The notes beneath the pieces are model-generated. The model did not search any database. It was not told where the DNA came from and saw nothing but the letters and a program-made list of their open reading frames with translations. The translations under genes and the position numbers were made by a program. This document shows, in pieces, positions 32,901 through 43,552 of a DNA stretch of 64,000 bases. This DNA comes from Diploptera punctata (taxonomy: Eukaryota > Arthropoda > Insecta > Blattodea > Blaberidae): contig JASPKZ010007525.1 in assembly GCA_030220185.1 (NCBI GenBank), positions 186,001-250,000 of the forward strand, given 5' to 3'. Numbering within the stretch: position 1 is the first letter of the stretch; every line of letters starts with the position of its first letter.

Positions 32901-33770
32901 TCATGCAGTTTCTGAGAAAAAGTATGAAACATATAAGTTTTGGAAAACTAAGCTCAAAGTTTTAATCAATATTTTAGTTACCTTATGTGTCAAATATCTA
33001 ACATTGTCCATAACTATATTCTTCAGCCTCTCCTCATCTTCTGTTTGTTTCCTCTTCACTCTTTTCTCTTTTCTGGCTTCCTGACACAGTTTTTTCAGTG
33101 ATGCCACAGCTGCTGCTATGCGTTGGTTATCAATGTCATGGAAAATTTTCTTTCCAAAGACTCCAGGATTAAGGCCTAGGTGTTGGATGATCTTTGCTCT
33201 CCCTTTGTTACCATTATTAAAAACAACTGCTGCATCATATATGCCAAGTTCAACAACAATCTTTGAAACAAACATAGTTTTTGGGCATCATTTCCAAATT
33301 AGGTTATTGAAACTTTCATTGGCGTACTGGGTGCCACCATGAAGAAACTTGTTTAGCAAATCAGGATTAGCTAAAACTATAATGTTGGTTTGATTCCAGA
33401 CATTACAGGTCCAGGAAGACTGTGTTTGTGTTTATATTCCTGATTACTAAATTGTGCCTTCTTGAAACCACACCACGTATCTTCACCATCATGATGTTGA
33501 TAGTTTGTGGAAATAGATTGCACGTTTCATATTTTCCAGACTACCAACATTGTCCCTTATGACCTTGCCATAGTAAGTTTGAAGGTTATTTATTTAATTC
33601 TTTGTCAGGCGACGAGGTCCTCCTAAGGGTTTACCATCTTCTAACATTTTCCCCTTCATTTCCTTTGTAAGTTTCAGAAGTTGGCCACCCATCCTTTTTT
33701 TGTATGTGTCCAACTCGCTCCAATTTTTCATTACTAACATCAGAGTCATTCTAATATTTCTGATCAAAGG
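32901..33770 (-). pseudogene. Mutator-like (Kolobok-type) transposase, C-terminal part
   Basis: Minus strand across frameshifts: GHIQKRMGGQLLKLTKEMKG, PLGGPRRLTKN, YYGKVIRDNVGS, DTWCGFKKAQ, HSLPGPVM, NPDLLNKFLHGGTQYANES, then the open part 33275-32901 with MFVSKIVVELGIYDAAVVFN and DNQRIAAAVASLKK. This order (GHVQKRMG, GKGRLT, YYG, W-C, the NES box) is that of the Mutator-like transposase domain proteins of animals. Terminal repeats were not found. Confidence 0.65.
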
Positions 33771-34255
33771 CTAGAGAAAATGTAAAGAGAATAAATGCTA
33801 GATATTTCAATTAAATGATTTAGTTAAAAGAGGTGTGGCAGCACACAAGCTTCTGGAATTTATTTTTTAAAAACAACTTACAGGTGGAATTAAGCACTAA
33901 AAATTTGTAAGCATATTCTTAAAACATCACACTATCAAATAACATATTTAAAAAAAAATGTTGTTTTTACCACTTCTGACCTACATTTACTCTTAACAAA
34001 ATTGGACAAGGAATAATAAATTCTTGATTTAGCTATCAGTACAATTAAGAGTATACCTACATTTTAAGTAACCAAATTTATGGAACAATTTTTAATGTCT
34101 AAAATTACATAAATTAAATATTAACTATGTTATTGTAATAAATCTTACATATGTGAATTGGGAGGAAACATCAATTTCAATATTGTTTATATACTTTCTG
34201 CATGTGGAAACCTAATGAGGATAATTTGTAGTATTAAACTATTGTATGTATGTAA
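33771..34255. other. Intronic stretch, nothing recognised
   Basis: AT-rich sequence without a supportable gene or repeat. Confidence 0.4.
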
Positions 34256-34545
34256 GCATTTATCATAAATAATGCCACGAGTGATTTCCAAATTATCGAT
34301 AAATTTATCTAGAGAATTTGGAAATCAAGAGTGGCATTTGTTAGGACTATTTAACGAATAAAATTAAGCTGTTTACTCACAAATCATTATTTAACTAGTT
34401 ATTTTAAAATATGTTTATATTTAATGTAAACGGCGATGTTTGGAAACAAATGTGAAACGATTAGTATGCTTCATTTGCTTCTTTTGTTCTTACTGCAACC
34501 AGATCTTATTATTTATTGCCAAAGGATCACAATGTTGTAAGAATG
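34256..34545. repeat. MITE-D copy 1
   Basis: Matches 39243-39640: both contain GAGTGATTTCCAAATTAT, GGCATTTGTTAGGACTATTT, ACGGCGATGTTTG and CAACCAGATC. The first 80 bp form a hairpin (GATTTCCAAATT/GAATTTGGAAATC). This copy lacks the right-hand part. Confidence 0.65.
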
Positions 34546-34659
34546 CAGAGAAATTTATAACCAACCTAATAGGTATTAATTAATTTCTGATGTCCTATAA
34601 TGTAAATATGTCAATTATATATTGTTTATTTTTTCTTTCACTCGCCTCATACTTCATAA

Positions 34660-34718
34660 CTCCTCGCAGACCTAAGTTTCGTCACATCATTTGTGACATT
34701 CTCAAAGCTGTGTCATGT
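34660..34718 (-). ncRNA. Hammerhead-like fold with U3/A8 core
   Basis: Minus strand: UUGAGAA (34705-34699), U, 5-bp helix II GUCAC/GUGAC with loop AAAUGAU, GAAAC, loop UUAG, GUC, UGC. Same family as 36845-36892 and 40020-40070. Confidence 0.55.
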
Positions 34719-35049
34719 TCACAACTGACGTCCAACAGTCTTCTATCCTGCAGACTGACCTCCGCACCATCTGATGGCTGACTGACGAACTTCCAAATCA
34801 ATCCCCTTTTCTTATAACCGGGTATTTCAAAATTCATAGTAGTGTTCATTCTTGCAAATGTAAATTTTTTCCCAAATTGTGAGTTCCTTCGTTTTTTCCA
34901 AATGTTTAAGTAATTTTGTTTTGGTTTCTATTCTATTGTTTTTCTGACCAGGCATGTGCAGCTATTGCAGATTTTTCCGTTTCTCAATTTCTAACATTTC
35001 TGAGGTGTTCCTTTAATCTTGTATTTAGATTCCTTTTTTGTTTTTCCTA

Positions 35050-35753
35050 TCAATCTTTACAATTAATTTGATAAATTCCCGATTTTTTGCAGTCTTCAAT
35101 CTTTTCATTTTTGTTGGTTTTTATTAAATTACCTAAGCTGTAATAATTTTTCGGTGCTAATTTAATGTTGAATTTGTTAAAGATTTTTTGAAACTTGTCA
35201 AATACTAAAGGATGGTATGTGAACTTCTTGAATTTTTTACCAATATTTTTATCTGTCTGAAGAGTACTTTCATTAATCATTTTTTGTTCCTTAAATTTAT
35301 TTATTTTCTTGTGTATCATCTTCTCTTGAAAACCGTTATCCTTCGCAATTTTTATGATGTGTTTTTTCTCTTTATTGTAATTTTCTTTGCTCATGGGAAC
35401 GTTCACAAGTCTGTGTGTTAAACTATTAATACTGCCTGTTTGTGTGAAAAATGGTTAAATCCAGTACCTTTTATATAATTGTCAATGTGAGTTTCTTTTC
35501 TGTAGATTCCAAATTCTATTTTCTTTTTTTCCTCATTCCTGATCAATTTAAGGTCTAAAAATGGTATTTCATGATTATTTTCTACTTCCATTGTAAATTT
35601 GATTGTTTTATTTTGAATATTTAACAGTTTAATGGCATCTTCTAATTGTTTCTGTTTTACTATTGCTATGATGTCATCTACATATCTTCTCCAAAATTTA
35701 AACATCAAAGGGTGTGCTTTGGTTACATGACATTCAAAGTTACCCATAAACAT
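35050..35753 (-). pseudogene. PLE reverse transcriptase/GIY-YIG fragment
   Basis: Two open parts, 35753-35418 and 35406-35050, join across a short frame break. The first has the RT catalytic box RRYVDDI and the downstream FLDLKL motif. The second has the connector FNSLTHRL/NVPMSKENYN and KKINKFKEQK, then runs to GIYQINCKD, where the GIY-YIG nuclease begins. PLE proteins prime cDNA synthesis with this nuclease. Confidence 0.8.
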
Positions 35754-35875
35754 ATTTGCTAAGAATGGTGATATGGATTTCCTATTGCAATTCCTGACTT
35801 TTGTCTAAAATACTTTCCTCTAAAGGTGAAAAACATTTGATTTAAGCATAATTCTGTTAATTTTATGTATTCTTA

Positions 35876-36796
35876 TGAAAATGAGACCTATCATCAACAA
35901 TATCAATTCACCGACATATATCAAAATGGCTAAGCAATAAATTTAATGGTATGGAAAAATTTGAAAATTTAGCAATAGAAAATTCTTACCAACTAGTGGA
36001 AAAATTAGAAAATGTAGAAATAGAACCGTCAGAAAGATTGGTCTCATTTGACGTCACTTCATTGTTCACAAATATCCCGACTGACACAACTTTGAAAATT
36101 TTAGAAAAATGGTTGAAAGAGAACAAAGTAGATGATGATAGTGTTAAAGAATACATAAAATTAACAGAATTATGCTTAAATCAAAATATGTTTTTCACCG
36201 TTAGAGGAAAGTACTTTAGACAAAAATCAGGACTTGCAATAGGAAATCCATTATCACCATTCTTAGCAAATATGTTTATGGGGAACTTGGAATGTCATGT
36301 AACCAAAGCACACCCTTTGATGTTTAAATTTTGGAGAAGATATGTAGATGACATCATAGCAATAGTAAAACAGAAACAATTAGAAGATGCCATTAAACTG
36401 TTAAATATTCAAAATAAAACAATCAAATTTACAATGGAAGTAGAAAATAATCATGAAATACCATTTTTAGACCTTAAATTGATCAGGAATGAGGAAAAAA
36501 AGAAAATAGAATTTGGAATCTACAGAAAAGAAATTCACATTGACACAAAAGGTTCAGGATTTAACCATTTTTCACACAAACAGGCAGTATTTAATATTTG
36601 AAAAGAAGTATTTAATAGTTTAACATACAGACTTGTGAACGTTCCCATGAGCAAAGAAAATTACAATAAAGAGAAAAAACACATCATAAAAATTGCGGAG
36701 GATAATGGTTTTCAAGAGAAGATGATACACAAGAAAATAAATAAATTTAAGGAACAAAAAATGATTAATGAAAGTACTCTTCAGACAGATAAAAAT
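35876..36796 (+). mobile_element. PLE copy 2 (plus), RT fragment
   Basis: Begins RPIINNINSPTYIKMAK (35887-35935), then RT 35951-36601 and the connector 36635-36786. It stops abruptly at 36796 where a minus-strand PLE end begins. Not full-length: no endonuclease. Confidence 0.8.
35951..36786 (+). pseudogene. PLE reverse transcriptase (longest open part)
   Basis: Open 35951-36601 (216 codons) plus 36635-36786 after one stop. Motifs: SFDVTSLFTNIP (PLE RT motif), GLAIGNPLSPFLANMFMG, RRYVDDIIAIV with both catalytic Asp, and FLDLKLI. Compared with the usual 700-800 aa PLE protein it lacks the N-terminus and the endonuclease. Confidence 0.85.
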
Positions 36797-36844
36797 ATTG
36801 TTTATTTTTTATTATTTCACTCACCTCATACTTCATAACTTCTT

Positions 36845-36892
36845 GCAGACCTAGGTTTCATCACAACATTTGTGACATTCTCAATGCTGTGT
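36845..36892 (-). ncRNA. Hammerhead-like fold with U3/A8 core
   Basis: Minus strand: GCA + UUGAGAA (36884-36878), U, helix II GUCAC/GUGAU, GAAAC (36859-36855), loop CUAG, GUC, UGC pairing with GCA. Confidence 0.55.
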
Positions 36893-37617
36893 CAGGTTCA
36901 CAACTGACGTCCAACGGCCTTCTATCCTGCAGACTGACCTCCGCGCCATCTGATGGCTGACCGACGAATTTCCTAATCAGTCCTCTCTCCTTATAACCGG
37001 GTATTTCAAAATTCATAGTTGTATTTTCATTCTTGCATATGTAAATTTTTTCCCAAATTATGAGTTCCTTCGGTTTTTCCAAGTGTTTAAGTAATTTTGT
37101 TTTGGTTTCTATTCTATGTTTTTCTGACCAGGCATGTGCAGCTATTGCAGATTTTTCGGTTTCTCCATTTTTAACATTTCTGAGGTGTTCTTTTAATCTT
37201 GTGTTTAGATTCCTTTTTGTTTTTCCTATGTATATCTTTTCACAATCTTTACAATTAATTTGATAAATTCCCGATTTTTTGCCATCTTCAATCTTTTCAT
37301 TTTTGTTGGTTTTTATTAAATTACCCAGCTGTAATCATTTTTCGGTGCTAATTTAATGTTGAATTTGCTGAAGATTTTTTGAAACTTGTCAAATACTAAA
37401 GGATGGTATCTGAACTTCTTGAATTTTTTGCCAATATTTTTATCTGTCTGAAGAGTAATTTCATTAGTGATTTTTTGTTCTTTAAATTTATTTATTTTCT
37501 TGTGTATCATCTTCTCTTGAAAACCATTATCCTTCGCAATTTTTATGATGTGTTCTTTCTCTTTATTGTAATTTTCTTTGCTCATGGGGACATTCACAAG
37601 TCTGTGTGTTAAACTAT

Positions 37618-37855
37618 TAAATACTAAAATATGTATACAGTCAATATGCCCATTTCACCAATTAATGTTTTAAAATGGTCAACAAGTTTCCACAGCCAAG
37701 CTGTCATTCTCAAGACCAGATATTGAGAATGACAGCTTGGCTGTGGAAACTTGTTGACCATTTTAAAACATTAATTGGTGAAATGGGCATATTGACTGTA
37801 TACATATTTTAATATTTTATCACCAAGAAGATCACTTGTGTATTAAATATTAAAT
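37618..37855. mobile_element. Hairpin MITE, near-perfect 90-bp arms
   Basis: 37626-37715 is the inverse complement of 37722-37811 with almost no mismatch; the loop is about 6-10 nt. PLE sequence on both sides rejoins at ATTAAATACT, which is duplicated around the insertion. No coding capacity. Confidence 0.8.
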
Positions 37856-38165
37856 ACTGCCTGTTTGTGTGAAAAATGGTTAAATCCAGTAGCTTTTATA
37901 TAATTGTCGATGTGAGTTTCTTTTCTGTAGATTCCAAACTGAATTTTCTTTTTTTCTTTATTCCTAATCAATTTTCTTACCAATTAGTGGAAAAATTAGA
38001 AAATGTAGAAATAGAACCTTCAGAAAGATTGGTCTCATTTGACGTTACTTCATTGTTCACAAACATCCCGACTGATACAACTTTTAAAATTTTAGAAAAA
38101 TGGTTGAAAGAAAACAAATTAGATGATGATAGCGTTAAAGAATACATAAAACTAACAAAATTATG

Positions 38166-38467
38166 CGGGGCACGCCGTAGCGTAGTGGTTAAGGCACTGA
38201 GCTACAAGCCGGAGGGTCGAGGGTTCAAGTCCCGTTGGGGTCAGGATTTTTAAACTGACCCAAACCCTCTGGCGGCACTATGGCCCTGGGGTCAACTCAG
38301 CCTCTAACGGAAATGAGTACCAGACGCTTGTTCTGGGGTAAAGGCGGCCGTCACGCAGGGCTGACAACCCGGCTGACATCAAGTGCCGATTGTCTAGAAA
38401 AAGTGGGAGCCTTAACCTCCTACTACCCCAAAGGCCTCCTGAGGCCTGTTGTGGGATCACTTTACCT
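38166..38467 (+). repeat. SINE-A with 14-bp target duplication
   Basis: Full-length SINE-A. The PLE sequence TAACAAAATTATGC is present on both sides (38153-38166 and 38468-38481), a clean LINE-type target duplication. It therefore arrived after the PLE. Confidence 0.92.
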
Positions 38468-38469
38468 TT

Positions 38470-39887
38470 AACAAAATTATGCTTAAATCAAATGTACTTC
38501 ACCTTTAGACAAAAATCAGGACTTGCAATAGGAAATCCATTATCACCATTCTTAGCAAATATGTTTATGGGGAACTTTGAATGTCATGTAACCAAAGCAC
38601 ACCCTTTGATGTTTAAATTTTTGGAGAAGATATGTAGATGATATCATAGCAATAGTAAAACAGAAACAATTAGAAGATGCCATTAAACTGTTAAATATTC
38701 AAAATAAAACAATCAAATTTACAATGGAAATAGAAAATAATCATGAAATGCCATTTTTTAGATCTAAATTGATTAGGAATAAAGAAATACAGAAAATTGA
38801 ATTTAGAATCTACAGAAAAGAAACTCACATCAACAATTATATAAAAGCTACTGGATTTAACCATTTTTCACACAAACAGGCAGTATTTAATAGTTTAACA
38901 CACAGACTTGTGAATGTCCCCATGAGCAAAGAAAATTACAATAAAGAGAAAGAACACATCATAAAAATTGTGAAGGATAATGGTTTTCAAGAGAAGATGA
39001 TACATAAGAAAATAAATAAATTTAAAGAACAAAAAATCACTAATGAAATATACTCTTCAGACAGATAAAAATATTGGCAAAAAATTCAAGAAGTTCACAT
39101 ACCATCCTTTAGTATTTGACAAGTTTCAAAAAATCTTTTAACAAATTCAACATTAAATTAGCACCGAAAAATTATTACAGCTTAGGTAATTCAATAAAAA
39201 CCAACAAAAATTAAATGATTGAAGACTGCAAAAAATCGGGAATTTATCATAAGTAATGCCATGAGTGATTTCCAAATTATTGATAAATTGGGAAATCAAG
39301 AGTGGCATTTGTTAGGACTATTTAACGAATAAAATTAAGCTGTTTACTCACAAATCATTATTTAACTATAGTTATTTTAAAATATTTATATATTTAATGT
39401 AAACGGCGATGTTTGAAAACAAATGAGAAACGATAGGTACGCTTCTACTGCTTCTTTTGTTTATCACTGCAACCAGATCATACTATTTATTGCCAAAGGA
39501 ACGCAATATTGTAAGGAGGAGCTTTCTTTAATATGGTAATTATAGCACTGATAAATATTTGGTGAAACACGACTCTGATTGGTTGTAAAACAGAAATCAT
39601 TGAAACGTGATTGGTCATTGACTCCCGTTTGGGGCATGAGTTAAATAGTCAAATTAATTGTAAAGATTGTGAAAAGATATACATAGGAAAAATAAAAAAT
39701 GAATCTAAATACAAGATTAAAGGAACACCTCAGAAATGTTAAAAATGGAGAAACGGAAAAATCTGCAATAGCTGCACATGCCTGGTCAGAAAAACATAGA
39801 ATAGAAACCAAAACAAAATTACTTAAACATTTGGAAAAAACCGAAGGAACTCACAATTTGGGAAAAAATTTACATTTGCAAGAATGA
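38470..39887 (+). pseudogene. PLE RT to GIY-YIG endonuclease, copy 4
   Basis: Shifted frames, with GLAIGNPLSPFLANMFMG, ICR in place of RYVDDI after a one-base shift at 38620-38635, HINNYIKATGFNHFSHKQA, and the endonuclease part at 39699-39887 (LNTRLKEHLRNVKNGETEKS). This last part is a good view of the second half of the GIY-YIG fold. Confidence 0.75.
39243..39650. repeat. MITE-D copy 2, most complete
   Basis: Inserted in the GIY codons of PLE copy 4: GGGAATTTATCA before and TCAAATTAATTG after, leaving a TCA repeat. Contains the hairpin start, GACTATTTAAC near the left and GTTAAATAGTC at the right end. Copies at 34256-34545 (left half) and 40370-40535 (right half). Confidence 0.7.
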
Positions 39888-40017
39888 ACACTACAATGAA
39901 TTTTGAAATACCCGGTTATAAGGAGAGGGGATTGATTTGGAAGTTCGTCAGTCAGCCATCAGATGGCGCGGAGGTCAGTCTGCGGGATAGAAGACTGTTG
40001 GACGTCAGTTGTGAACA

Positions 40018-40072
40018 TGACACAGCATTGAGAATGTCACAAATGATGTGACGAAACCTAGGTCTGCGAGGA
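40018..40072 (+). ncRNA. Hammerhead-like fold with U3/A8 core (best copy)
   Basis: Helix I GCA (40025-40027) with UGC (40065-40067); UUGAGAA at 40028-40034; U; helix II GUCAC (40036-40040) with GUGAC (40048-40052); GAAAC at 40053-40057; CUAG; GUC at 40062-40064. Only core positions 3 and 8 differ from consensus, and they differ together. Confidence 0.6.
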
Positions 40073-40369
40073 GTTATGAAGTATGAGGTGAGTGAAAAAA
40101 AAAAACAATATTAAAAACCTCATAATGTTATTTCCTATCTACTAACTTAATGTCAGTTATATTTTTCTGCAATGTCATTTCCTGCAAAATAATTTGTTTA
40201 AGAAAGTGCAAACAATGGTTTCTTTTTTTTTTTTTGGTATAATCAATTGTTACAAATGTTTTTATATTATCTCTCGCATTCGCTTTCTGTTGACTTTCAT
40301 GCACTATATACAATCTGGTAGCCGTATTTCTTGAGGAGTCAGTCACTGCAAAATAATGCTATGACCTAT

Positions 40370-40535
40370 TCAGAATGTTAAAAGGAGGTGCTTTCTTTAT
40401 TATGATAAACTTTAGTTGGTAAATTTTAGGCAAAACATGACTGTGATTGGTTGTAAAAAAAAAATCATTGAAATGTGATTGGTCATTGACTCCCATTTGG
40501 GGCATGAGTTAAATAGTCTAATTAAATTATTTTTA
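40370..40535. repeat. MITE-D copy 3, right part
   Basis: AAGGAGGTGCTTTCTTTATTATG through GGGGCATGAGTTAAATAGTC matches 39515-39642. Confidence 0.65.
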
Positions 40536-40539
40536 GTCT

Positions 40540-40645
40540 GATCATCTTACCTCAGTATTAATATTTTAATATTGAGGTAAGATGATCAGACTAAAAATAA
40601 TTTAATTAAAATAATCTCAAAATATCACTTCCTAAAATAAAATAT
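40540..40645. repeat. PLE-terminus foldback scrap
   Basis: Inverted halves GTCTGATCATCTTACCTCA and TGAGGTAAGATGATCAGAC around ATTAATATTTTAAT, then CTCAAAATATCACTTCCT, a PLE-end motif. Similar scraps at 45650-45710 and 49175-49260. Confidence 0.6.
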
Positions 40646-41680
40646 TAAGCATTTATACAAATACAAGAGTTAACAAGGGTACTTCTAGCATTTGGAGGTA
40701 ACAAGCACAGACATAAAGAAAAAGATAGCCATGTGGTACTGAATTAGGAAGTTTTTACAAAATTATAAGACTTAATTTTCTAACATGGTTCCAGTCTATT
40801 TCCGTTCAGTTCTTGCTACTGTTCAAGCTTAATTCAAATAAAATCGATTGAATCACCAAAAATAATCATAATAAAAAAGTAAAGAATAGTTAAAAAAATA
40901 ATTATGATAACACATGTGATATTAATATATTTAAATGGAAACCAGAATTGCAATGTGGCAAAAGAAGCAAACTTCTGCCTTTACTAAATCCTGTGAGATA
41001 AGCTATTATTGGTCTCTCTTTATGTCTATGGTAATATACTGCTAATTTTTCAGTTCTTTACAATTCATCAAGTGTTCTACATCCAAAACTATTATATTGT
41101 TAATCAAAATAATGTTGTCTACATTAAACATAGTTATATAACTGATTATAAGTAATATACAGGAACTAATTTAATTTTTTCTCAGTTAAAAATAATTTTG
41201 TACTGAATCTATCTTCAAGATGACTGCAGTTATTTTAAATCAATAAATGGTTTTTATTACAGGAATTAGGCATTTTGAATGTTCTAACTTATCATCCTGT
41301 TCTTTTCTTCAAACTTGTACAACTTTTCCACATCTTAAAAGAGTTGCTCTTTATGTATTTTATTTTAAATTTTTATACTTTTAAGAGTTAAACATTATCT
41401 CTAAGAGTTGATCTTATACTCAGCACACCACCTCAGAAGTCAGGTTGTCTACTAGCATAAAGTACAATAAAACTGTTATTGTGCATTAAAGGTCTGTGGC
41501 ACAGCAATTCATAAGAGCCAAGGTTGACTGAAAGTAATTGAAAGACAACTATCTACTAATTTTGATCCTGTCTGTGGCTTAACTTTGTGTAGTATGAAGT
41601 TTCTTTTGATTTATAGATAGTAATGTAATATAGTATAGTAATAGAATTTATTTACTTATTTCTGTGAAAATACATTATAT
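40646..41680. other. Intronic stretch, nothing recognised
   Basis: AT-rich intron 4 sequence; no coding or repeat feature supported. Confidence 0.5.
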
Positions 41681-41682
41681 AT

Positions 41683-42533
41683 CTTACTTACTTACTTACT
41701 CACTGGCACTATCGAACCCGTAGGTTCATGGCCGTGCGGACATAAGCTCTCCATACATCCCTATCCTGAGCCAATGCTTTCCAATCATTCCCTGTATAAT
41801 CTACTTCCCTCAAATCATAGTTAATGTTGTTCTCCCACCTCATTCTTGGTCTACCAACTGGACGTTTTCCTTCTGGCTTTTCTACAAGAAGTTTCCATGC
41901 ACGTCTTTCATTCCCCATACGTGCAACATGTCCTGCCCATCGCAGTCTATGAGACTTAACTGTTCTTATTATATCTGGCTTCCTATAAAGACCATGTAGT
42001 TCATTGTTATGTAGTCTTCTCCATTCACCTGTCTGTTCATCTCTCTTTGGTCCAAAAATTTTCCTAAGAACTTTATTCTCAAATACCCGTAATCTCCTTT
42101 CCTCCCTTAAAGTAAGAGTCCATGTTTCGCACCCATATAATATAACTGGTAGAATAATAGTTTTATATATTTTCAGTTTAACGTTTTTTGAAAGGAGTTG
42201 GGACATCAAAAGTCTCTGCAATGCATAATAGCATGCATTTCCAGAATTGAGCCTATGTTTAATTTCTTTGTGCATCTCATTCCTATTTGTGATTATTGTT
42301 CCTAGGTATTTGAATTCAGCCACTTCCTCAAAATTTCCCTCATTTGTCCTTAGCTGTCCATTTCCATTATATACTGAATTTCTACGTGTGACCATATATT
42401 TAGTTTTACTGATATTTGCTTCCAGTCCCAATTTCTTAGTGTTACTCAATAGTGTGTGCGTGTTGGCCTTTAGTATCTCTTCGCTATCGGCCAGTAGTAC
42501 TACATCATCAGCATAAACTAACAGCACATCCCA
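41683..42533 (-). mobile_element. RTE-like LINE 3' end, 5'-truncated
   Basis: Minus strand: RT catalytic box and everything downstream, ending in a (TAAG)n tail at 41683-41702. The copy starts abruptly at about 42533, the usual result of incomplete target-primed reverse transcription. Confidence 0.8.
41709..42527 (-). CDS. RTE-like RT C-terminal part (272 aa, open)
   Basis: An unbroken frame beginning just before the catalytic box VYADDVVLLADSEE. It continues with KTKYMVTRRNS, FKYLGTIITNRNEM, LPVILYGCETWTL and the C-terminal block HRLRWAGHVARMG with GKRPVGRPRMRWENN, ending NLRVR. These are the hallmarks of RTE-type LINE proteins of arthropods. The N-terminal endonuclease and RT fingers are missing, so it is not functional, but the lack of stops suggests a recent insertion. 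Confidence 0.8.
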   Translation of the reverse strand: MLLVYADDVVLLADSEEILKANTHTLLSNTKKLGLEANISKTKYMVTRRNSVYNGNGQLRTNEGNFEEVAEFKYLGTIITNRNEMHKEIKHRLNSGNACYYALQRLLMSQLLSKNVKLKIYKTIILPVILYGCETWTLTLREERRLRVFENKVLRKIFGPKRDEQTGEWRRLHNNELHGLYRKPDIIRTVKSHRLRWAGHVARMGNERRAWKLLVEKPEGKRPVGRPRMRWENNINYDLREVDYTGNDWKALAQDRDVWRAYVRTAMNLRVR

Positions 42534-42759
42534 GTATTCAAGAACCTATCTGGTCTTTTGTGCTTAAATCCTGATCAACTATTGATTGACCACCTAGAAC
42601 AACATTATAACTTCTTCCAAATTTGATTTTTGCATTGAAAAAGCTCTCACATCCTATTGACAACCTTTTCCATGTATACCTTAACTTGGGGAGAGGGAAG
42701 ATAGTTATAACCCAGTTCAGGGCAGTTATTCAATTTTAAAAAAGTATATACAAACTTTT

Positions 42760-43062
42760 GGGGGGCACGCCGTAGCGTAGTGGTTAAGGCACTGCACTAC
42801 AAGCCGGAAGGTCGAGGGTTCGAGTCCCAGTGGGGTCAGGATTTTTAAACTGACCCAAACCCTTCTGGCGGCACTATGGTCCTGGAGTCGACTCAGCCTC
42901 TAACTGAAATGAGTACCAGACGCTTGTTCTGGGGTAAAGGCGGCCGTCACGCAGGGCTGACAACCCAGCTGACATCAAGTGCCGATTGTCAAGAAAAAGT
43001 GGGAGCCTTAACCTCCTACTACCCCAAGGGCCTCCTGAGGCCTGTAGTGGGATCACTTTACT
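42760..43062 (+). repeat. SINE-A with 15-bp target duplication
   Basis: Flanked by TATATACAAACTTTT at 42745-42759 and 43063-43077. The 3' tail is TTTAC. Lies 90 bp upstream of FAAP100-like exon 5. Confidence 0.92.
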
Positions 43063-43150
43063 TATATACAAACTTTTATACATATGAAACATAGGAAATA
43101 TATATTCTCTATCCCCTTCTCTCATTCACTTTTGATTATATGTATTTCAG

Positions 43151-43446
43151 ATGACCAGGCACAATTATATTCTCATATAGGGATATTTCTTGAAGGCAGC
43201 TTTATGGTACACATTACAAGTTTCATGCAGAAATTGCATTATCAGATGGTTTATTTGCCTGGATCAGTGGAGACTTACTGCTTGGTTAAGGAGGGGATCA
43301 TTGTTGCTGATGGCATAGATCTCTGGTATAGCAAGCTGTGTTCAAGTAGTGAGAGAAAAATTACTTTAGAAAATAGAATGATTGGCATAAAGGGAGTATG
43401 TGCTGTGTGTTCAGTTCATAATTCTGAACTCATCCTAGCAATCACG
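43151..43446 (+). CDS. FAAP100: FAAP100-like exon 5
   Basis: Acceptor atgtatttcag|ATGACC and donor ATCACG|gtaatt; enters in phase 1, leaves in phase 0. About 99 codons: DDQAQLYSHIGIFLEGSFMV, then GSVETYCLVKEGIIVADGID, LWYSKLC, and GVCAVCSVHNSELILAIT. The strand pattern follows vertebrate FAAP100, from memory (CDCLVAFGHHGRM, PGPVLCAACG, DLCVVDLS). It would be the last blades of the propeller. Confidence 0.72.
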
Positions 43447-43552
43447 GTAATTTTTTTTTACCTTATAAATTTGTGCATATTAATACTAATAAAATTCATT
43501 GTTAAAACCATTGAGGTGGAGAGTCATCAAATAAAATAAGTTAAAATTTACC

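Larger units (their letters stand above)
34600..35875 (-). mobile_element. PLE copy 1 (minus), RT end, endonuclease and tail
   Basis: Read right to left: RT C-terminal half (35753-35418: RRYVDDIIAIVKQ, EIPFLDLKLI), thumb-like region (35406-35050: VPMSKENYNKEKKHIIKIAK), start of the GIY-YIG endonuclease (KKSGIYQINCKD), the tail, and a hammerhead-like fold at 34665-34715. It meets a plus copy head to head at about 35875. 5'-truncated. Confidence 0.8.
36797..37972 (-). mobile_element. PLE copy 3 (minus), endonuclease end
   Basis: Minus strand: the connector VPMSKENYNKEKEHI (37597 leftward), GIY-YIG start, KEKSAIAAHAW-type region, tail peptide MNFEIPGYKERGLIRKFVG, then a hammerhead-like fold at 36845-36892. 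A hairpin MITE (37618-37855) interrupts the RT-connector boundary. It meets the next plus copy head to head at about 37973. Confidence 0.8.
37973..40125 (+). mobile_element. PLE copy 4 (plus), with SINE and MITE insertions
   Basis: RT from 37980 (SYQLVEKLENVEIEPSERLV), broken by SINE-A at 38166-38465, RT continuing 38470-39060, connector, then GIY-YIG (39230 KKSGIY, split by MITE-D at 39243-39650, INCKDCEKIYIGK from 39655), IEKSAIAAHAWSEKHRIE-like segment, tail MNFEIPGYKERGLIWKFV, hammerhead-like fold, and terminus TATGAGGTGAG. Ends in AACCTCATAATGTTATTTCC. Confidence 0.8.
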
